This document shows, piece after piece, positions 1 to 6,957 of a stretch of 7,908 nucleotides of DNA. Source of the DNA: Mariprofundus sp. (lineage in GTDB: Bacteria > Pseudomonadota > Zetaproteobacteria > Mariprofundales > Mariprofundaceae). A program made the translations under genes and the position numbers. Position 1 is the stretch's first letter. Every line of letters starts with the position of its first letter. The stretch covers positions 1-7,908 of the forward strand of contig WFUI01000229.1 of assembly GCA_015485035.1 (NCBI GenBank), written 5' to 3'. The notes beneath the pieces were generated by a model. It saw only the letters and a program-made list of their open reading frames with translations. It searched no databases and had not been told where the DNA came from.

Positions 1-1249
<1,249 letters not shown>

Positions 1250-1329
1250 CTATAAAGAAGCATTGCCATTTATTGGGAGTACTGTAATTAACTCAGTGCT
1301 TCCGTGCGGGTCGCGGATGGCCAGCCAAA

Positions 1330-1368
1330 TCAGACGTGTAAGTGCTTTATTTCATGCCATACATCCAT
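1330..1368 (-). other. Possible 12-codon leader peptide upstream of guaB
   Basis: Minus-strand ATG at 1368 opens a 12-residue frame, MDVWHEIKHLHV, closed by TGA at 1330. GGGGG (1375-1379) lies 6 nt upstream, a good spacing for a ribosome-binding site. The frame ends about 144 nt before guaB. Three of twelve residues are histidine, but no terminator/antiterminator pair follows, so classical attenuation is not supported. It may be chance; I list it only because start and ribosome-binding site fit. Confidence 0.2.
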
Positions 1369-1398
1369 ATATAACCCCCTTCGGCCGTGCCCCGTGCC

Positions 1399-1418
1399 AC
1401 ATTGCAGGAGAGCAATGT
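1399..1418. repeat. 7-bp inverted repeat, loop AGGAGA
   Basis: ACATTGC (1399-1405) pairs perfectly with GCAATGT (1412-1418) around a 6-nt loop. It lies in non-coding DNA between guaB and rplM with no T-tract on either strand, so it is not an intrinsic terminator. Function unknown. Confidence 0.4.
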
Positions 1419-1465
1419 TATCTAAGCTCAGGTAAAACGACGCTAATGCCCGAGCGTACTGATTT

Positions 1466-1514
1466 TTATCAGAGTGATAATAAATACAGCATCTCCTTGG
1501 CTGAGATATTATCA
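1466..1514. repeat. Cluster of TGATAAT-type inverted repeats
   Basis: TTATCA (1466-1471) and TGATAA (1475-1480) form a 15-bp palindrome with a 3-nt centre. The same TGATAAT (1475-1481) is again the exact complement of ATTATCA (1508-1514). Inside the latter pair ATCTC (1491-1495) matches GAGAT (1503-1507). As RNA this gives a 7-bp plus 5-bp stem with a 9-nt bulge and a 7-nt loop. As DNA, the heptamers equal the half-sites of the Fur 7-1-7 consensus, but with a 26-nt rather than 1-nt gap. Either reading is inference. Confidence 0.4.
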
Positions 1515-1564
1515 CCGGGCATTGCATATCCCTGGACTTTTTAAATAATTTCCGGCAAGAGCAA

Positions 1565-1592
1565 TTGACATCAATCAGACCACTCTTATAAT
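1565..1592 (+). promoter_or_regulatory. Strong sigma70 promoter of rplM-rpsI
   Basis: TTGACA (1565-1570) and TATAAT (1587-1592) both match the consensus perfectly, separated by 16 bp. An A/T-rich block at about 1538-1552 sits where an UP element would lie. The sequence just after the -10 is GCGCCGCC, a GC-rich discriminator of the kind linked to negative control by ppGpp/DksA. Predicted transcription start is near 1599-1600, giving a leader of about 74 nt before rplM. Confidence 0.88.
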
Positions 1593-1673
1593 GCGCCGCC
1601 CTTGCAAGGCAAACCCCCCTGTATTCGCATATTCGGGAGTGATGCCAGAACACCTGCAAATACGGAGAATTAT

Positions 1674-2105
1674 ATGTCTACCTGGACTGCTCGCCCCGGC
1701 GATATTGAACGTAAATGGTTTGTTGTCGATGCCAATGATCTTGTGCTTGGCCGTCTGGCTACGCAGGTGGCTACAGTATTGCGCGGCAAACACCGCCCCG
1801 AGTACACACCGCATGCAGATTGCGGCGATCATGTTATCGTGATCAATGCAGAAAAGATTCGTGTGACCGGCAATAAAGAAAGTGCAAAAGTATACTATCA
1901 CCACACCCGTTTTGCCGGTGGCCTGAAAAGTATTACGCTGGAAAAGCAGCGTGAAAAACATCCGGAGCGCATCATTGAAGCAGCCGTCAAAGGCATGATG
2001 CCAAAAGGCCCGCTGGGTCGCTCCATGCTGAAAAAGCTGAAGGTATATGCCGGCGGTGATCACCCGCATACGGCTCAACAACCTGAAGCAATGAAACTCA
2101 ATTAA
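1674..2105 (+). CDS. rplM: 50S ribosomal protein L13
   Basis: Early-assembly protein of the large ribosomal subunit, binding 23S rRNA. The 143-residue product matches the usual bacterial length (142 in E. coli). It shows the family signatures [18 protein letters not shown] (residues 13-30), [21 protein letters not shown] and the C-terminal MLPKGPLGR-like block, here [11 protein letters not shown]. Start at ATG 1674 is supported by GGAGA (1664-1668) 5 nt upstream and by STWTARP at the N-terminus. The in-frame ATG at 1602 would add 24 unrelated residues and begins at the transcription start, so it is rejected. First gene of a two-gene operon with rpsI. In E. coli L13 represses its own operon; whether the 74-nt leader here does so cannot be judged. 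Confidence 0.98.
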   Translation: MSTWTARPGDIERKWFVVDANDLVLGRLATQVATVLRGKHRPEYTPHADCGDHVIVINAEKIRVTGNKESAKVYYHHTRFAGGLKSITLEKQREKHPERIIEAAVKGMMPKGPLGRSMLKKLKVYAGGDHPHTAQQPEAMKLN

Positions 2106-2115
2106 GGATACTACA

Positions 2116-2508
2116 ATGGCAGAAACAGTTTATCGCGGCACAGGCCGCCGCAAACGCAGCGTAGCCCGCGTCATGATCCAGTCCGGTCAGGGTCGTGTTA
2201 TGGTCAATGGCCGCGAAGTGGAAAATTATTTTCCGGTTGAAATTATTCGTCAGCAGGCACTGTTGCCCCTGAAGGAAACCCAGCTTGCCGGTCGTATTGA
2301 TGTTCGCGTCAATGTGTTCGGCGGTGGCGTTTCCGGTCAGGCCGGCGCCCTTCGCCATGGTCTGGCTCGCGCATTACTGGCCTATGATTCCGGTTTGCGC
2401 CCGGCCCTGAAAGCAGCCGGATTCCTGACCCGCGATGCCCGTAAGGTTGAACGCAAAAAGGCAGGCCTCAAGAAAGCCCGTCGCGCTCCACAGTTCTCGA
2501 AACGTTAA
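2116..2508 (+). CDS. rpsI: 30S ribosomal protein S9
   Basis: Small-subunit head protein whose C-terminal tail reaches the P-site tRNA. The 130-residue product has the standard length and motifs: [14 protein letters not shown] near the N-terminus, [20 protein letters not shown] (about 59-78), the RHGLARALL helix, and the basic tail ending in SKR, whose terminal arginine contacts the tRNA anticodon loop. AAGGA (2104-2108) gives a ribosome-binding site 7 nt before ATG and overlaps the rplM stop codon. The 10-nt gap implies co-transcription with rplM. The operon ends at the palindromic terminator 12 nt after the stop codon. Confidence 0.98.
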   Translation: MAETVYRGTGRRKRSVARVMIQSGQGRVMVNGREVENYFPVEIIRQQALLPLKETQLAGRIDVRVNVFGGGVSGQAGALRHGLARALLAYDSGLRPALKAAGFLTRDARKVERKKAGLKKARRAPQFSKR

Positions 2509-2520
2509 GGTTTCGATACC

Positions 2521-2560
2521 GCACAAAAAAGGGAAGGCCGAGGCCTTCCCTTTTTTGTGC
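2521..2560. terminator. Bidirectional rho-independent terminator
   Basis: A perfect 40-bp palindrome: 19-bp arms (2521-2539 and 2542-2560) around GA. In RNA the innermost pair probably opens to a CGAG tetraloop, leaving an 18-bp stem. The GC-rich core GGGAAGGCC is flanked by A6 on the left and T6 on the right, so it terminates in both directions. It serves rpsI (ends 2508) and the convergent lipoprotein gene (stop codon at 2572). Confidence 0.95.
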
Positions 2561-2571
2561 TTTAAATTCAG

Positions 2572-2994
2572 TTACTTCACTGTGATATTGATCGTTTGGC
2601 TGAGTGCACGCCCGTAGGATTTATGATGGCCATTACCAAATTGTAATGTCAGCGTATGTTTGCCAGGAAACAAATGTAATGTGGTTTCCGTCTGCCCGTT
2701 ACCGAAATGCAAGTGCTTGCGGTCTTTGACAATCACGGCCTGCAACGGGATATAGGAATCCTCACCCTGATCTATAATCAAATGAAAATGCCCTGTGCCG
2801 GGAACAATATCGCCAGCCTTGCGCACCTTCATACCCTCAACCGCCATCACGACCTTGAACGTCGTACCGACAGTCGCCCCGTCAGTTGGCTGCACAAAAG
2901 ATACATGTGCCTCCGGCTTTGGCTCTGAACAGGATATCAAACCAAAACCAAGTATTGCAATTGCCAGACAACGCGTTGATAGTTTTAAATTCAT
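2572..2994 (-). CDS. DUF4399-family lipoprotein
   Basis: Small exported protein of unknown function. From ATG 2994 it is 140 residues: a basic start (MNLKLSTR), a hydrophobic stretch, then lipobox LISC with the lipidated cysteine at residue 22. The mature part follows the DUF4399 pattern: VSFVQPTDGATV, then VEGMKVRKAG, PGTGHFHLIID, HLHFGNGQTETTL, FPGKHTLTLQFGNG and a closing ITVK strand, suggesting a compact beta-sandwich. The HFH and HLHFG histidines could bind a metal, but this is inference. The ATG at 3009 would add five residues. It has AAGGTG 8 nt upstream, but the best -10 box (3012-3017) would start transcription at about that codon, so 2994, with GGGGG 8 nt upstream, is preferred. Single-gene unit, convergent with rpsI, divergent from the JAMM gene. 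Confidence 0.85.
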   Translation of the reverse strand: MNLKLSTRCLAIAILGFGLISCSEPKPEAHVSFVQPTDGATVGTTFKVVMAVEGMKVRKAGDIVPGTGHFHLIIDQGEDSYIPLQAVIVKDRKHLHFGNGQTETTLHLFPGKHTLTLQFGNGHHKSYGRALSQTINITVK

Positions 2995-3009
2995 GTTGGA
3001 AACCCCCAT

Positions 3010-3113
3010 TTATTATACACCTTATTATGTTCAAATGATCGCACTTGGCAAGTCTCCGGTAAGCGATAGGTTTGGGGTTCGACTTTTCCTGCATAGCACA
3101 ATGGAGAATACAT
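3010..3113. promoter_or_regulatory. Divergent control region, lipoprotein gene and JAMM gene
   Basis: About 100 bp between two divergent genes. On the minus strand TATAAT (3012-3017) is a perfect -10 for the DUF4399 gene, but no good -35 stands 16-18 bp upstream. On the plus strand TTGGCA (3045-3050) with TAGGTT (3067-3072) is a weak candidate for the JAMM-TPR-lolB-ispE run. The first of these boxes overlaps an 11-bp palindrome, ACTTG-G-CAAGT (3043-3053), which could be an operator. GGAG (3103-3106) is the ribosome-binding site for the JAMM gene. Confidence 0.35.
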
Positions 3114-3617
3114 TTGACAACTTCAAAGTTCGAGCCCGAACGATTCCGCAGTCCGGCATACTTGGCGACCATTGATAGCGAAGCCGCACCAGGACAGATA
3201 CACATTTCAGAATCGTCCATGACTTCGCTCTTTCAACAGGCTGAAACAGGCTATCCACTGGAAATATGCGGCCTGTTAATTGGCAGCATCAACAATGGGA
3301 ACTGGCGGGTGAATGATATTCGCCCGGTAGCCAACCTGAATACTGATCGTGCTGCCGACCGTTTCCTGCTTGACCCGGCCGGCTATCAAGCCATTGACCG
3401 CGAACTGCGTGCTACAGGGAATGAAATCATCGGCGTATATCATTCACATCCGGATTGTCCGGCCAAACCCTCACCGACTGACCTGGACAGCGCCTGGGAA
3501 GGCTTTGCCTACCCTATTATCAGCGTCTGTGAAGGTAAGGCCACCGAAATACTCTGCTGGTCTGTAAATGCGGAAAACAACCGTTTCCAGAATGTTCAGA
3601 TAGTGAAAACCGTATGA
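3114..3617 (+). CDS. JAMM/MPN+ (JAB1-type, M67) metallopeptidase, TTG start
   Basis: Predicted zinc isopeptidase or peptidase of the JAB1/MPN/Mov34 fold. From TTG 3114 it is 167 residues. The complete JAMM signature is present: Glu50 in EICGLLIG, then HSH (His110, His112), exactly ten residues, then Asp123 in PSPTD, with Ser120. Known prokaryotic members remove or trim ubiquitin-like sulfur carriers such as CysO, ThiS or MoaD, but no such protein or E1-like enzyme is visible here, so the substrate is unknown. No signal peptide; probably cytosolic. TTG 3114 has GGAG 7 nt upstream. ATG 3219 would cut off the IHIS strand typical of the fold, and a TTG at 3072 lacks support. About 25 residues precede the domain and look unconserved. 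The stop overlaps the next start (ATGA), implying translational coupling. Confidence 0.85.
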   Translation: MTTSKFEPERFRSPAYLATIDSEAAPGQIHISESSMTSLFQQAETGYPLEICGLLIGSINNGNWRVNDIRPVANLNTDRAADRFLLDPAGYQAIDRELRATGNEIIGVYHSHPDCPAKPSPTDLDSAWEGFAYPIISVCEGKATEILCWSVNAENNRFQNVQIVKTV

Positions 3618-5344
3618 TAAACCTGCGCTTTTTTTTACTCTCATTCGTCATCTTGTCCGCCTCTGCATGCGTGATACAGCAACCACCATCACATCAAACA
3701 GATGTGCAACACCCTGTCTCGAAACAGGTGCCCGATCAGCATGTGGCAATGCAAAACATGGATACAAGATTCCTGTATCTGGCTGCCCAGAGCGCCCTGA
3801 AAGAGGGGAACCGTACTCTTGCCATTGAACTGCTGGAGACACTGGTCAAAAAAGACCCCAAAGCAGTTGATCCGCATATTCAACTCACTACTTTGCTGCT
3901 CACAAACGGCCAGACAGGCAAAGCCAAAGCACATCTGGATACACTGCTTGCAGAAAAAGACCTGCAACCGGACCAGCGCGAACAGATCCAGCTCACCCGC
4001 ATCCGACTCTATCTGGCGGAATCCCGTTCTGAAAAAGCACTGGATGCTATCACCGGTTTTCTGAAAGCCCACCCGAGCCATATACAGGCGCGTGATCTTC
4101 AGGCCAGAATTCTCTCCAGCCAGAAACGTTTCGATGAAGCGCTTGCTGCTATTAATACAGCCATACGGAAAAAGGACCTGCCGGAATTTCGCCAACTACA
4201 GGCTCAGCTGCTGGTTAAAAAAGGTGATATCACTTCGGCCAAAGCTTCCCTGATCCGAATGCAGGAATTGGCACCTGATGATGATACGCCGGTTTTAATG
4301 CTCAGTGCACTTGCATTGAAAGAAAACAACAACGCTGAAGCAGAGAAAGTGCTCCGTGCTTTTATTGCAGACCACCCTGAAGCCCTGAACGTCAGTCAGA
4401 CCCTGGGTAAACTTTTGGTGCAGGAGAAACGACTGGTCGAAGCAATTCTTATATACAGGGATATTGCCAGCCGATCCGGAAACAACCCCGAGATACTGCG
4501 ACAGTTAGGCATGCTTTACTTCCAGCACCAGGACTACGCTGAAGCGGAAGAAACTTTCCGCAAACTGATTGAGGCCCACCCTGATGATGTGAACCGTTTT
4601 TATCTGGCGGCAAGCCTGGAGGCACTGGACAGGAATTCAGAAGCCCGCGACATCTATGAAAAGATCGATGACAGCTCGCCAATGGCAATTGACTCACAGA
4701 TCCGGTTGGCTGCCATTGATATCAGTCAGGATAAACTGGATAAGGCCAGCAAGCGGTTACAGAAGATCCTGAAATCAAAGCCTGCACATCTGGATGCCCA
4801 GATCATGCTGTCTTCCATTCGATTGATTCAGAAACAATATCGGCAATTACTTGATGAAACTGACGACCTGATGGGAAAACGTAACCTTCCGGCCCGGTTG
4901 TTGTTCAACCGTGCGGTAGCTTTCGATCATTTCAAACAATATGAACAGGTCGAAGCCATGCTCAACCGTATTATCAGCCGCCAGCCGAATAATGCCGAAG
5001 CGCTGAATTTTCTCGGTTACACCTATGCAGTCCAGGGCATAAACCTGAACAAGGCAATCGCATTGATTAAGCTCGCCCTGATTCAGAAACCGGATGACGG
5101 CTATTATCTCGACTCACTGGCCTGGGCGTATTACCAAAAGGGTGAGTACACCAAAGCTGCGTCCACACAAGCCAAAGCGCTGAAAAAGGTTACTGATGAT
5201 GCTGTGATGTACGAACATTACGGTGATATCATGTGGAAAAACGGCAACCCCGAAGCCGCACGTCAGGCATGGCAAAAGGCTATCGCACTGAAGGCCAGTC
5301 ACCCGGATCAATTAAAGCAGAAAATTAAAAAAGGTCTTAAATAG
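3614..5344 (+). CDS. TPR-repeat outer-membrane lipoprotein
   Basis: A 576-residue scaffold protein. The N-terminus is a lipoprotein signal (MINLRFFLLSFVILSASAC), cysteine 19 being the likely lipidation site; alanine at -3 is slightly off the ideal lipobox. Valine at +2 gives no inner-membrane retention signal, so it is probably Lol-sorted to the outer membrane, facing the periplasm. From about residue 45 to the C-terminus it is almost wholly tetratricopeptide-like helix pairs, for example LGMLYFQHQDYAEAEETFRK, LGYTYAVQGINLNKAI, LAWAYYQKGEYTKAA and YGDIMWKNGNPEAARQAWQK. TPR arrays bind other proteins, and no enzymatic motif is seen. Similar TPR proteins are commonly encoded just before lolB in proteobacteria. 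The start overlaps the JAMM stop by 4 nt, with only a weak purine stretch as ribosome-binding site. The exact role is not recognisable. Confidence 0.9.
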   Translation: MINLRFFLLSFVILSASACVIQQPPSHQTDVQHPVSKQVPDQHVAMQNMDTRFLYLAAQSALKEGNRTLAIELLETLVKKDPKAVDPHIQLTTLLLTNGQTGKAKAHLDTLLAEKDLQPDQREQIQLTRIRLYLAESRSEKALDAITGFLKAHPSHIQARDLQARILSSQKRFDEALAAINTAIRKKDLPEFRQLQAQLLVKKGDITSAKASLIRMQELAPDDDTPVLMLSALALKENNNAEAEKVLRAFIADHPEALNVSQTLGKLLVQEKRLVEAILIYRDIASRSGNNPEILRQLGMLYFQHQDYAEAEETFRKLIEAHPDDVNRFYLAASLEALDRNSEARDIYEKIDDSSPMAIDSQIRLAAIDISQDKLDKASKRLQKILKSKPAHLDAQIMLSSIRLIQKQYRQLLDETDDLMGKRNLPARLLFNRAVAFDHFKQYEQVEAMLNRIISRQPNNAEALNFLGYTYAVQGINLNKAIALIKLALIQKPDDGYYLDSLAWAYYQKGEYTKAASTQAKALKKVTDDAVMYEHYGDIMWKNGNPEAARQAWQKAIALKASHPDQLKQKIKKGLK

Positions 5345-5349
5345 CCTTT

Positions 5350-5919
5350 ATGGTGCCCGTTTCCCGTCCAGCCAGCGGTTTATTGTCCATGTATTTCAGC
5401 ATCCTGTGCATGGCTGCCATACTGGCGCTATCAGGTTGCACAAGCACCTCGTTACACAAACCTGCTGTGTCAGCTACGCCGGCATCTATCGGCCCGTACC
5501 CCTCTTTTTCAGGGCGCCTCATTGTTATTGAACCGACAAAGCGATGGCAGGTATCCCTAAAATGGCAAGCCAGCAAACCCGAACAAGGATGGCTGCGCAT
5601 CATGCATGCCGCAACCGGCACTGTTGTAGAACTTCGCTGGCATGGCAATGCCATGCAAATTCGTGATAATCAGCAACCCGCATGGCGGCAAATCGAACTG
5701 GAGAAATTGTCGGAGCATGGCATTATCATTCCACCGCATGAGCTGGCTGCAATCCTGCTCGGCCGAATGCCGGCTCACTTCAGGCAAAAAAGCGGTCAGA
5801 TATGGGAAAGCCGGGAATCGGGTTACCTGATTCGCCTTCGCTGGCAAAAAGAGCTGCGTAAACTGACAATCACCGATATGAAGCACGGACGCAAAGCTGT
5901 CCTGATCATTCAACCATAA
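5350..5919 (+). CDS. lolB: Outer-membrane lipoprotein receptor LolB
   Basis: LolB takes lipoproteins from the periplasmic carrier LolA and inserts them in the outer membrane. The 189-residue product has a strong lipobox LSGC (Cys30) with threonine at +2, consistent with outer-membrane sorting. The mature part has the LolB pattern: FSGRLIV, a WQ-rich strand (LKWQASKPEQGWLRI), TGTVVELRW, IIPPHELAAILLGRMP and closing beta strands. It is shorter and more diverged than E. coli LolB (207 residues), so the name rests on these motifs plus position directly before ispE, the standard arrangement. Start is uncertain. ATG 5350 gives a signal peptide with one arginine, but AAGGT is 14 nt away. ATG 5389 gives a signal without positive charge, so 5350 is preferred. 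The gap to the TPR gene is 5 nt, so translation is probably coupled. Confidence 0.88.
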   Translation: MVPVSRPASGLLSMYFSILCMAAILALSGCTSTSLHKPAVSATPASIGPYPSFSGRLIVIEPTKRWQVSLKWQASKPEQGWLRIMHAATGTVVELRWHGNAMQIRDNQQPAWRQIELEKLSEHGIIIPPHELAAILLGRMPAHFRQKSGQIWESRESGYLIRLRWQKELRKLTITDMKHGRKAVLIIQP

Positions 5920-5924
5920 CCAAC

Positions 5925-6791
5925 ATGGATCACTGCTTCCCTGCACCTGCAAAAATCAATCTGTATCTCCGCGTCAACGGCATCCGCCCCGATGGCATGC
6001 ACGAACTGGATACTGCCTTCGCCTATACCGATCTTTGTGATCAACTGAAAATATCCCTGTCGAAGGATATCATCGTTGACTGTTCGGAGAAGCATCTGGC
6101 CGGTGAAAATAATCTGGTACATAACGTCCTGTCCTCTTTCAAAGCCAGCCTCGGGATCAACCAGGGGTTAAGCATTTATATTGAAAAACACATTCCGGAG
6201 CAGGCCGGTCTGGGTGGCGGGTCATCCGATGCCGCTACGGCTCTGATGGTAGCGAACCAACTGTGGAATATTCAGGCGGATACAAACGAACTGATCAATT
6301 TTGCCACCCCCTTCGGAGCAGATATCCCCTGTTTTCTCTATGGCCGAGCCAGCCAGGCTCAGGGTATCGGTGAAAAAATGCGGGATTGTCTGTTGCCGTT
6401 ACCCGGCGACACTCTACTGCTGGCTCGCCCTGCCACGGGGCTCTCCACAGGTGAAGTCTTCCGGCATTTTGATAATTCACTTCGCCCTGATCGTTCATTG
6501 ACCGGTCCGGAGGTGCTGGATACTATCCGCCGCGATTCGCCGCAGATGGCTGAAAATGATTTGGAAGCGAGCGCCTGTAGCCTCAATCCCGATGTTGCCA
6601 AGTTGCTTCAATGCTTGCATCAATATACGGATATGGCATGGATGAGCGGCAGTGGTTCGGCTTGCATTGCTCTGTTTGAGCAACATGATAAAGCCAGAGA
6701 AGTAGCAAAACTGCTGAAACAGCAGCATGCAGCGAATTGGACGTATACCGGACGCATAAAAAATGTGCATCCAATACAAGGGAAGCTTTGA
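5925..6791 (+). CDS. ispE: 4-diphosphocytidyl-2-C-methyl-D-erythritol kinase
   Basis: ATP-dependent kinase of the MEP isoprenoid pathway, phosphorylating the 2-hydroxyl of CDP-methylerythritol. The 288-residue product has normal length and all three GHMP-kinase motifs: PAPAKINLYL at the start with catalytic Lys10, the ATP loop PEQAGLGGGSSDAA (91-104), and the C-terminal MSGSGSACIALF. The catalytic aspartate is Asp133 in GADIPCFL. Odd point: the near-invariant RxDGYHxL box reads RPDGMHEL, placing Met25 where E. coli Tyr25 stacks on the cytosine ring; His26 and the probable partner Phe179 remain. ATG follows the lolB stop by 5 nt and has no clear ribosome-binding site, so translation probably depends on coupling. 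The stop codon lies inside a hairpin (6782-6805) just before tRNA-Gln. Confidence 0.96.
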   Translation: MDHCFPAPAKINLYLRVNGIRPDGMHELDTAFAYTDLCDQLKISLSKDIIVDCSEKHLAGENNLVHNVLSSFKASLGINQGLSIYIEKHIPEQAGLGGGSSDAATALMVANQLWNIQADTNELINFATPFGADIPCFLYGRASQAQGIGEKMRDCLLPLPGDTLLLARPATGLSTGEVFRHFDNSLRPDRSLTGPEVLDTIRRDSPQMAENDLEASACSLNPDVAKLLQCLHQYTDMAWMSGSGSACIALFEQHDKAREVAKLLKQQHAANWTYTGRIKNVHPIQGKL

Positions 6792-6805
6792 GTGTTCAGA
6801 GCTTC
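6782..6805 (+). repeat. Hairpin spanning the ispE stop codon
   Basis: A 10-bp stem with one G-T pair: 6782-6791 pairs with 6796-6805 around loop GTGT. It includes the ispE stop codon and ends 13 nt before tRNA-Gln. What follows on the plus strand is TTAAAAAATAAAA, with no T-tract, so it is not a normal terminator. It may mark an RNA-processing site between mRNA and tRNA; this is inference. Confidence 0.45.
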
Positions 6806-6818
6806 TTAAAAAATAAAA

Positions 6819-6893
6819 TGGGACGTGGCCAAGCGGTAAGGCAACGGGTTTTGATCTCGTCATGCGCAGGTTCGAATCCTGCCGTCCCAGCCA
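6819..6893 (+). tRNA. tRNA-Gln (anticodon TTG), CCA encoded
   Basis: A full cloverleaf can be drawn in 75 nt. The acceptor stem TGGGACG (6819-6825) pairs with CGTCCCA (6883-6889). The D-arm is GCC/GGC with AAGCGGTAA loop. The anticodon stem ACGGG/CTCGT has loop TTTTGAT, placing TTG at 6851-6853, which reads CAA and, by wobble, CAG. The T-arm GCAGG-TTCGAAT-CCTGC is perfect. Discriminator G (6890) and encoded CCA (6891-6893) follow. It closely resembles E. coli tRNA-Gln. It sits between ispE and prs, with only 27 nt after ispE and no clear promoter of its own, so it may be processed from the ispE transcript. Confidence 0.97.
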
Positions 6894-6897
6894 GTTA

Positions 6898-6924
6898 CGT
6901 TTACCTGAGTCATTATGGTAAACG
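6898..6924 (+). repeat. 8-bp inverted repeat between tRNA-Gln and prs
   Basis: CGTTTACC (6898-6905) and GGTAAACG (6917-6924) are perfectly complementary around an 11-nt loop. No T-tract follows (CTATATCG does), so it is not a canonical terminator. It starts 4 nt after the tRNA CCA end. It could be an operator near a prs promoter, a 3' processing signal for the tRNA, or a leader hairpin. Confidence 0.45.
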
Positions 6925-6940
6925 CTATATCGAGTGAACC

Positions 6941-6957
6941 GGATGTGTACAGCATCC
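6941..6957 (+). repeat. Short hairpin just before the prs ribosome-binding site
   Basis: GGATG (6941-6945) pairs with CATCC (6953-6957) around a 7-nt loop. It ends 3 nt before GGAGG (6961-6965). A five-pair stem is short and could be chance; it may influence prs translation initiation. Confidence 0.25.

Noticed and set aside
1475..1514. Direct call of a Fur box
   Set aside because: Heptamers match the half-site, but the 26-nt gap does not fit the 7-1-7 or 19-bp forms, and neither neighbour is an iron gene.
1515..1542. Possible plus-strand terminator of a small RNA (CCGGG/CCTGG stem then T5)
   Set aside because: Only 5 bp with a G-T pair and an 11-nt loop, and no promoter found for such an RNA; the T-rich part is better explained as the UP-like block.
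1330..1659. 109-residue minus-strand frame
   Set aside because: Runs antisense through the rplM promoter and leader, with no family resemblance. Only its last 12 codons have a plausible start signal and are listed separately.
1602..1673. N-terminal extension of rplM from the ATG at 1602
   Set aside because: The extra 24 residues do not fit L13, the codon sits at the predicted transcription start, and ATG 1674 has its own ribosome-binding site.
1575..2081. 168-residue minus-strand frame antisense to rplM
   Set aside because: Shadow of the rplM coding frame, with no ribosome-binding site or domain.
3689..4195. 168-residue minus-strand frame within the TPR gene
   Set aside because: Antisense shadow of a strongly coding TPR frame; no recognisable motif.
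5557..5952. 131-residue minus-strand frame antisense to lolB
   Set aside because: Covers the lolB-ispE junction on the wrong strand, with no motif or start signal.
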